Origin: Citrobacter amalonaticus
Lineage (GTDB): Bacteria; Pseudomonadota; Gammaproteobacteria; Enterobacterales; Enterobacteriaceae
Direction: 5' to 3'
Assembly (NCBI RefSeq): GCF_018323885.1
Contig: NZ_AP024585.1
Coordinates: forward strand, 2,170,001 to 2,234,000
Length of the DNA: 64,000 nt
Numbering within the stretch: the first letter of the stretch is position 1; every line of letters begins with the position of its first letter. Made by a program: the position numbers and the translations under genes. Below the pieces are notes generated by a model, which had not been told where the DNA came from, did not search any database, and saw only the letters and a program-made list of their open reading frames with translations. Of the stretch, positions 55,886 to 64,000 are shown in pieces.

Positions 55886-56830
55886 TTATTTATACAGATC
55901 GGCGCTGATGGTCATGTTGTTACCACGTTCCTGCCACTGGCGGGTAATGTGGTAATACTTAGCCCCTTGCTTCGCTGCACGCTTGGCAACCTGGTAAGAG
56001 ACTTCAGTCATGCTGCTGTAGTTGCCGGTGAACTTGATGCTGTCGAACGGCACCATCATGGCCGCCGTGGCTTTGTTCAGCTCTTCAACTTTGGTGCCAT
56101 CCGGAAGAGTGACAGTGTAACGCCCACCTTTCGTGGATTGCGTTTCGAAGAAACGTCCAACTTCAGAACTCGGCGACGCGGTAGTTGCAACGCCAGGAAT
56201 TTCGACGTTTTTCGCCGCTTCTCCACCAGCAGCTAACGCTGCGCGACCGGCATCGGAATCCGCCGGGATCGCGTCAGGGCTCTGCACCACGCGTTTCTTC
56301 GCATCTTTTTTATAGATAAAAGCTGTAATGCGCTGGTTACCGCCCTGGTTCGCATCGATCTGACGCACGATGTAGAAGGCGTAAGCGTCTTTTTCTTTTG
56401 CCGCTTTGGTGATGGCATCATTCACTTCCGGCTGGCTGCGGTAGAAACCCTGTACCGTAACGGTATCATACGGTTCCAGCATGACGGCTTCTGATTTTGG
56501 CAATTCAACCACGCCATTGATCACGCGGTTCTTGCTGGCTTCCGCTTTCTCGGCGTCGGCTTTGTAGAAGTCTGCAACAACACGCCAGTTACCGCTGTTA
56601 CCAAAATCAGATGTATCGACAACATAAAATGAGGCGGCGCCTTCTTTATCTGCGCGGCGGTTAACGGCCTTCACCGCATCGCCAATCGCATTAAAACGGC
56701 CTGTGACCGTGACACGGTCGTAAGGTTTCAGTGCTGCCGCTTGCTCCGGCGTCAATTCTGTTGCTGCGTTTACGGAAAAAGCCGTCGCAGAAAGAAGTGC
56801 GGACGCCAGGAGTGTGTTCTTAAGCTTCAT
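55886..56830 (-). CDS. ydgH: Periplasmic DUF1471-family protein YdgH
   Basis: This 314-residue exported protein has a signal peptide ending at SVNA (residue 22). It contains three DUF1471 (YhcN) domains, each starting with a P-Y/F-D-x-V/I-x-V/F-x-G pattern: LKPYDRVTVTGR, LEPYDTVTVQGF and MVPFDSIKFTGN. The family is enterobacterial, small secreted stress or biofilm proteins; YdgH is an unusual triple-domain member. Length equals E. coli YdgH. The precise role is unknown. Confidence 0.93.
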   Translation of the reverse strand: MKLKNTLLASALLSATAFSVNAATELTPEQAAALKPYDRVTVTGRFNAIGDAVKAVNRRADKEGAASFYVVDTSDFGNSGNWRVVADFYKADAEKAEASKNRVINGVVELPKSEAVMLEPYDTVTVQGFYRSQPEVNDAITKAAKEKDAYAFYIVRQIDANQGGNQRITAFIYKKDAKKRVVQSPDAIPADSDAGRAALAAGGEAAKNVEIPGVATTASPSSEVGRFFETQSTKGGRYTVTLPDGTKVEELNKATAAMMVPFDSIKFTGNYSSMTEVSYQVAKRAAKQGAKYYHITRQWQERGNNMTISADLYK

Positions 56831-58886
<2,056 letters not shown>

Positions 58887-58893
58887 GGGGTAA

Positions 58894-60285
<1,392 letters not shown>

Positions 60286-60300
60286 TCCGTTGTTCTGTTG

Positions 60301-60326
60301 AAACGGCCTCTGCGGAGGCCGTTTTT
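60301..60326 (+). terminator. Terminator of pntAB
   Basis: AAACGGCCTC and GAGGCCGTTT form a 10-bp stem with a TGCG loop, followed by TTTTT-containing sequence. It lies between convergent pntB and tqsA. Confidence 0.92.
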
Positions 60327-60333
60327 ACGTCGG

Positions 60334-61368
60334 TCACTTTTTATTTGCATCGCCTAACAGAATGGCAATACTTTGCCCACCAACGGATTGTTCCAGCGCA
60401 ATCTTGACGATAATGGTCAGCGGTACCGAAAGCAGCATCCCCACCGGACCCAGCAGCCAACCCCAGAAGATCAACGACAGAAACACCACCAGCGTAGAGA
60501 GCCCCAGACCGCGTCCCATGATGCGTGGTTCAAGGATATTGCCGAACACCAGGTTGATGATCAGATAGCCCGCCAGCACCACCAGCGCATCGTACAGGCC
60601 GCCAAACGCCAACACCTGAATGATGGGCGGGATCGCCGCCAGCACTGAACCAATGTTTGGGATGTAGTTGAGTGCAAAGGCCAACAGCCCCCAGATAAAG
60701 GCGAATCGAACGTCCAGTGCCGACAGCATGCCCCAGACCACCAGCCCGGTGACCAGACTGATTGCCGTTTTCAGCACCAGATAGTGCGATACGCTATCAA
60801 TGGCGCGCTGAATGGCGGCCATCCCCTCGACCGGACGGACCATAATCTGCTGGAATTTAGTGGGGAGTTGCGGCACTTCCAGCAGCATAAAGACCACTGT
60901 CAGCAGGAGTAAAAATATCGATGACATGGCATTGGTTAATTGCGCCAGCAAATTGGTGATCAGGGTCATCGCCGCGTTGGGGTCAATATACTTCACCATC
61001 TCATCTACTGAGACGCCGATGCCTAAGCGGACCAGCCAGGGCTCGAGGTTTTTCAGCGGAATGACCAGTGAGGAACGATACTGGGGCAGGGTGCGCGCCA
61101 GTTCGTTGAGGGACGTTCCGAGGTAAGCGAGCAGTAACACCATCGCCATGACGATGATGATCACCAGCAAGGATATCGCCAGCACGCGCGGAACGCGCAG
61201 TTTCACCATCCGCTGTACCAGCGGGCTGAGGACGACGGCAATAAATAACGCCAGAATAAATGGCACAATAATATCCGCCGCAAAGCGGATACCGGTAAGA
61301 ATGATCACCAGCATTCCCAGCATAATGACGATCTTAAGACCGTTCAGCGTGATGATTGGTTTTGCCAT
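60334..61368 (-). CDS. tqsA: AI-2 exporter TqsA (AI-2E/PerM family)
   Basis: This 344-residue protein with about eight membrane helices belongs to the AI-2E (PerM) family, with the C-terminal LVNILVG-like segment [34 protein letters not shown]. coli TqsA (YdgG) is reported to export the quorum signal AI-2 and to affect biofilm formation. Length equals E. coli. It is divergent from the mdtJI leader. Confidence 0.94.
   Translation of the reverse strand: MAKPIITLNGLKIVIMLGMLVIILTGIRFAADIIVPFILALFIAVVLSPLVQRMVKLRVPRVLAISLLVIIIVMAMVLLLAYLGTSLNELARTLPQYRSSLVIPLKNLEPWLVRLGIGVSVDEMVKYIDPNAAMTLITNLLAQLTNAMSSIFLLLLTVVFMLLEVPQLPTKFQQIMVRPVEGMAAIQRAIDSVSHYLVLKTAISLVTGLVVWGMLSALDVRFAFIWGLLAFALNYIPNIGSVLAAIPPIIQVLAFGGLYDALVVLAGYLIINLVFGNILEPRIMGRGLGLSTLVVFLSLIFWGWLLGPVGMLLSVPLTIIVKIALEQSVGGQSIAILLGDANKK
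61084..61091 (+). other. KOPS octamer, pointing right
   Basis: GGGCAGGG on the plus strand, within tqsA. Confidence 0.5.
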
Positions 61369-61573
61369 GGAGCGTCCTGTATTTTTCTGCTTGCCGCGTA
61401 TAATAATGTGATTGTGGTCGAATCGTCCTGAGAAAAATCAAACGATTCGGGTAAAGAAGTGAAAAGGTTTTGAGTTAATTCCTGGCCTATGATACAAATC
61501 AGGCGTGTTCAACTACCGAGGACAATTATCATCCGCGATGACGAGAAGCAACACTGCGGATAATTGTAATATT

Positions 61574-61675
61574 ATGGACAATATGTTCAGGACGTTTTTT
61601 TCTACACAAATTCTTCTTCGCACTTCCTCCTCTTTCCTGCTTGCAGGTGAGCAGCACTGGCGCAACGCGCTTTAG
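61574..61675 (+). CDS. mdtU: Upstream ORF in the mdtJI leader (MdtU-like, 33 aa)
   Basis: This short frame encodes 33 residues, MDNMFRTFFSTQILLRTSS... ending GEQHWRNAL. It lies 110 bases upstream of mdtJ in the same direction. In E. coli a small upstream ORF, mdtU, precedes mdtJI, and its translation is reported to couple spermidine to expression of the spermidine exporter. I assign the name by position and size; residue-level identity is from memory and less certain. The ribosome-binding site before the first ATG is weak; Met4, with GGA a few bases upstream, is an alternative start. Confidence 0.7.
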   Translation: MDNMFRTFFSTQILLRTSSSFLLAGEQHWRNAL

Positions 61676-61785
61676 TCCCTTCTTCTGTTCGAGCTGACGC
61701 TACGCGTCTGGCTAACTGATTTTATTTTCTGGTTTGCAGCGTTGTGCAAGCCCACAGGATTATATTCTCAAGCAGGAGAAGCACC

Positions 61786-62148
61786 ATGTTTTACTGGATT
61801 TTATTAGGTCTGGCGATTGCCGCTGAAATTACCGGCACATTGTCGATGAAATGGGCAAGCGTAAGCGATGACAACAGCGGGTTTATTTTAATGCTGGTGA
61901 TGATCGCCGCCTCGTATATTTTCCTCTCTTTTGCCGTTAAAAAAATCGCCCTCGGTGTGGCTTACGCATTGTGGGAAGGGATCGGTATTTTATTTATTAC
62001 GCTGTTTAGCGTGTTGTTATTTGATGAGCCGCTGTCGGTCATGAAAATTGCCGGTCTGGCGACGCTGGTAGTGGGGATCGTGTTGATCAAATCCGGTACC
62101 CGCAAGGCGCGTCAGTCAACGAAAGAGGTGACCCATGCAACAGTTTGA
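61786..62148 (+). CDS. mdtJ: Spermidine export protein MdtJ (SMR family)
   Basis: This 120-residue small multidrug resistance protein has four membrane helices, with the essential Glu in helix 1 ([14 protein letters not shown]) and [12 protein letters not shown] in helix 3. It forms a heterodimer with MdtI that exports spermidine. The start MFYWILLGL at 61786 follows CAGGAGAAGCACC; the upstream in-frame ATG at 61744 is not conserved. Its 3' end overlaps mdtI by 14 bases. Confidence 0.96.
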   Translation: MFYWILLGLAIAAEITGTLSMKWASVSDDNSGFILMLVMIAASYIFLSFAVKKIALGVAYALWEGIGILFITLFSVLLFDEPLSVMKIAGLATLVVGIVLIKSGTRKARQSTKEVTHATV

Positions 62149-62464
62149 ATGGGTTCACGCCGCATGGTTAGGGATGGCGATCGTGCTGGAAATTATCGCC
62201 AACGTCTTTTTAAAATTCTCTGACGGCTTTCGTCGGAAATTGTACGGCATTCTCTCGCTGGTCGCGGTACTCGCCGCCTTCAGTGCGCTTTCACAGGCGG
62301 TAAAGGGCATTGACCTGTCCGTTGCCTACGCGCTGTGGGGGGGATTTGGTATCGCCGCGACGCTGGCTGCCGGATGGATACTGTTCGGGCAACGTCTGAA
62401 TCATAAAGGCTGGATAGGCGTTGTGCTGCTGCTGGCGGGCATGGTGATGATTAAACTGGCCTGA
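62135..62464 (+). CDS. mdtI: Spermidine export protein MdtI (SMR family)
   Basis: This 109-residue partner of MdtJ has four helices with the SMR glutamate in helix 1 ([19 protein letters not shown]) and [11 protein letters not shown] in helix 3. The 14-base overlap with mdtJ suggests coupled translation to set heterodimer stoichiometry. Length equals E. coli MdtI. Confidence 0.96.
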   Translation: MQQFEWVHAAWLGMAIVLEIIANVFLKFSDGFRRKLYGILSLVAVLAAFSALSQAVKGIDLSVAYALWGGFGIAATLAAGWILFGQRLNHKGWIGVVLLLAGMVMIKLA

Positions 62465-62470
62465 TGTATC

Positions 62471-62493
62471 GCTGCCCGCGATTCGCGGGCAGC
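62471..62493. terminator. Hairpin between mdtI and ydgD
   Basis: GCTGCCCGCG and CGCGGGCAGC form a perfect 10-bp stem with an ATT loop between convergent genes. There is no U-tract, so termination efficiency is uncertain. Confidence 0.6.
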
Positions 62494-62503
62494 ACGATGC
62501 GCC

Positions 62504-63325
62504 TTATTGTTCCCCGGCCAGCGCATCCAGCTTTTCCCGAAATCCCGTCACCGAGATCGCCCGGTTATCTGCGCGCCAGCGATCTTTCGCCGCCGGGGCG
62601 GAACTCTGAACGCCGATTAACTGCCAGCCCGCCTCGGTTTTCAGCATCAGCGGTGAACCGCTGTCGCCCGGCAGCGTGTCGCACTGGTGAGATAACACCG
62701 AACTTTGCGCCCAACCGGTGACGATACAATCCTGATGAGAATAGAGCGTATCCAGATGATCTTCCGGATACCCCGACTGCGTGACCTTGCGTCCGGCCTC
62801 TTTGAGTGCGGCGGTTAGTGCCGCTTTATCGCCCTCAAACAACGGTAACGGCGTGATGCCGGAAGGGGGATAGCGCAGAACGATCAGACCAAAGTCCCAA
62901 GACGCGGCTGCCGGTGGCACAATCCAGCCGTCGCCATCGGGCTTCAGACGTTTTCCCAGACCGGGATCCACCCGGCCTTCAATACCGTGAATTTCATAAC
63001 GCCAGAGACCTTTTTTCGAGACAAAACGCAGGACGACGGCTTTATCCGGTTTCCCTTTTGGCGGCGTTAACAAGCAATGTCCGGCAGTGAGCGCCAGATG
63101 TGGGGAGATGAGCGTTGCGGTGCAGAGGTTACCGCTGGCGGTTTCCAGTTGTCCGATGGCATCCCACGGCGATTGAGTCGGATCGCTTACCGGCGCGCGA
63201 TCGTCCTGACCAAAAAATAACGTTTTGATTTCACTGGTCCCGGTATCCGCGTCAGGCTTATCCGCATGCGCAATACCCGATGAAAAGCACAGCGAACCCA
63301 GTAATACAGTAACGGTTTTACGCAT
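62504..63325 (-). CDS. ydgD: Putative periplasmic serine protease YdgD
   Basis: This 273-residue exported trypsin-like (S1) protein matches E. coli YdgD in length. A signal peptide ends near GIAHA (residue 21). The catalytic triad is readable: His in LTAGHCLL, Asp in WDFGLIVL and Ser in LPGDSGSPL. No PDZ domain follows. The substrate is unknown. It lies between mdtI and the asr-ydgU pair; in E. coli asr needs periplasmic processing, but no link with YdgD is shown here. Confidence 0.9.
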   Translation of the reverse strand: MRKTVTVLLGSLCFSSGIAHADKPDADTGTSEIKTLFFGQDDRAPVSDPTQSPWDAIGQLETASGNLCTATLISPHLALTAGHCLLTPPKGKPDKAVVLRFVSKKGLWRYEIHGIEGRVDPGLGKRLKPDGDGWIVPPAAASWDFGLIVLRYPPSGITPLPLFEGDKAALTAALKEAGRKVTQSGYPEDHLDTLYSHQDCIVTGWAQSSVLSHQCDTLPGDSGSPLMLKTEAGWQLIGVQSSAPAAKDRWRADNRAISVTGFREKLDALAGEQ

Positions 63326-63426
63326 ATCACACTCTGTGTGGGTAATTATGATTATTAAAAGAGAACCCTCAGTAATTACTATAGACGTAACGGCGTAAAA
63401 GTGAGAGAAAAATCAGAGTACTACGA

Positions 63427-63510
63427 TCAGGAAAGATAAAAGCGGGCGGCTATGAGCGCACATAAAATAAGCGTGATAAGGATGAACTCAAAGCGATAAC
63501 GGCGCACCAT
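63427..63510 (-). CDS. ydgU: Small membrane protein YdgU (27 aa)
   Basis: This 27-residue frame (MVRRYRFEFILITLILCALI... ending ARFYLS) is nearly identical to E. coli YdgU. It has a strong ribosome-binding site GGAGGGTAAC just before the ATG. One membrane helix spans about 9-23 with a positive N-terminus. It lies 94 bases downstream of asr on the same strand and is probably part of the acid-induced asr transcript. Function is unknown. Confidence 0.92.
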   Translation of the reverse strand: MVRRYRFEFILITLILCALIAARFYLS

Positions 63511-63604
63511 GTTACCCTCCGAAAAGGACGGCGCTAAACCGGGAAAGCGTTCAGCGCCGTTGAAGAATGGCGCAAGGGTTCGCGCCAGTTTACACAGTCA
63601 GGAT

Positions 63605-63931
63605 TTAAGCAGCCGGTTGAGCGGCAGGTTTAGCGGCCGGTTTCTGGCTGTGTTTTTTGGTGTGCTTTTTAGCGGCTTGAGCTTTCTGTTCAGGGGCCTT
63701 TTGCTCAGTCGTGGCTTTGGCTTTTTTCACGTGTTTTTTCGCGGCCTGCGCTTTTTGTTCTGGCGCTTTCTCGGTAGTCGCTTTGTGATGTTTTTTATGA
63801 TGTGTGGTTTTGGCCGGCGCCGCTTTTGCAGCAGGCGCTGCAGCCGGTGCAGTTGATGTAGTGTCAGCCGCAAACGCCGCAGAAGACAGACCCATAGCAG
63901 CGGCAACAACCAGAGCTAATACTTTTTTCAT
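63605..63931 (-). CDS. asr: Acid shock protein Asr precursor
   Basis: This 108-residue precursor has a signal peptide ([21 protein letters not shown], cut after residue 21). The mature part is intrinsically disordered, Ala/Lys-rich, with two copies of a [11 protein letters not shown] motif and a Pro/Ala tail. Asr is strongly induced by acid and acts as a basic periplasmic chaperone-like protein. In E. coli transcription depends on RstAB, also encoded here. ATG 63931 has GAGGG 8 bases upstream; an in-frame ATG two codons earlier is less well spaced. Confidence 0.95.
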   Translation of the reverse strand: MKKVLALVVAAAMGLSSAAFAADTTSTAPAAAPAAKAAPAKTTHHKKHHKATTEKAPEQKAQAAKKHVKKAKATTEQKAPEQKAQAAKKHTKKHSQKPAAKPAAQPAA

Positions 63932-64000
63932 TCTCATACCCTCGATTTGGTTTTTCATTCAACCCCACTGCGGGGCCGTTGAAATCACTATATCGCTGGA
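63932..64000 (-). promoter_or_regulatory. asr leader and -10 region (cut by window edge)
   Basis: On the minus strand a -10-like TATAGT (63992-63987) lies about 55 bases upstream of asr, with a short CCCC/GGGG stem in the leader. The RstA box (TACATNTNGTTACA) is expected near -35 or beyond and would lie past the window end. Confidence 0.55.

Overview
The window is core chromosome from a member of the Enterobacteriaceae. Nearly every protein is recognisable as the orthologue of an Escherichia coli K-12 gene, with E. coli gene order running in reverse from cfa to asr, about 36-38 minutes on the E. coli map. The protein divergence, SlyA and MdtJ closer to Salmonella/Citrobacter forms, and the absence of hdhA-uidRABC between malI and ydgA point to a Citrobacter-like or Salmonella-like organism rather than E. 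coli. I infer the genus from remembered sequences, not from a search.

Layout. 1-8.1 kb: 5' part of cfa with two promoters and an sRNA target, punC/punR (purine nucleoside export and its regulator), purR with two operators, the 29-residue ynhF, ydhP, sodB, mepH, grxD. 8.1-22.1 kb: lhr-rnt, gloA, nemA-nemR (electrophile/bleach response), ydhL, ydhF, sodC, ydhIJK divergent from slyA, and slyB with a PhoP box. 22.3-29.2 kb: anmK, mliC, pdxH, tyrS, pdxY, gstA, dtpA. 29.8-36.2 kb: the rsxABCDGE-nth operon (electron transport complex that resets SoxR, plus endonuclease III). 36.3-46.6 kb: ydgK, cnu, the small blr gene, ydgJ, add, malXY divergent from malI, ydgA, manA. 46.8-64 kb: fumA, fumC, tus with its Ter site, rstAB, ydgC, folM, ydgI, ydgH, pntAB, tqsA, an upstream ORF and mdtJI, ydgD, ydgU, asr.

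Recurring themes are oxidative and electrophile stress (sodB, sodC, grxD, nemRA-gloA, rsx, fumC with a SoxS box, pntAB), vitamin B6 salvage (pdxH, pdxY), envelope and acid/Mg2+ responses (slyA, slyB, rstAB, asr) and purine/maltose regulators. The window lies in the replication terminus: it has a TerB-like site at tus, two perfect matS (MatP) sites, and four KOPS-type octamers that all point the same way. These agree that dif lies beyond the right-hand end.

No mobile element, prophage, CRISPR array, rRNA or tRNA was seen. I did not find a new multigene system. The points most worth a second look are the very short genes (ynhF, blr, the mdtJ upstream ORF, ydgU), the chromosome-organisation motifs, a second NemR-like box, a palindromic-spacer promoter at gloA, and convergent genes sharing stop codons.
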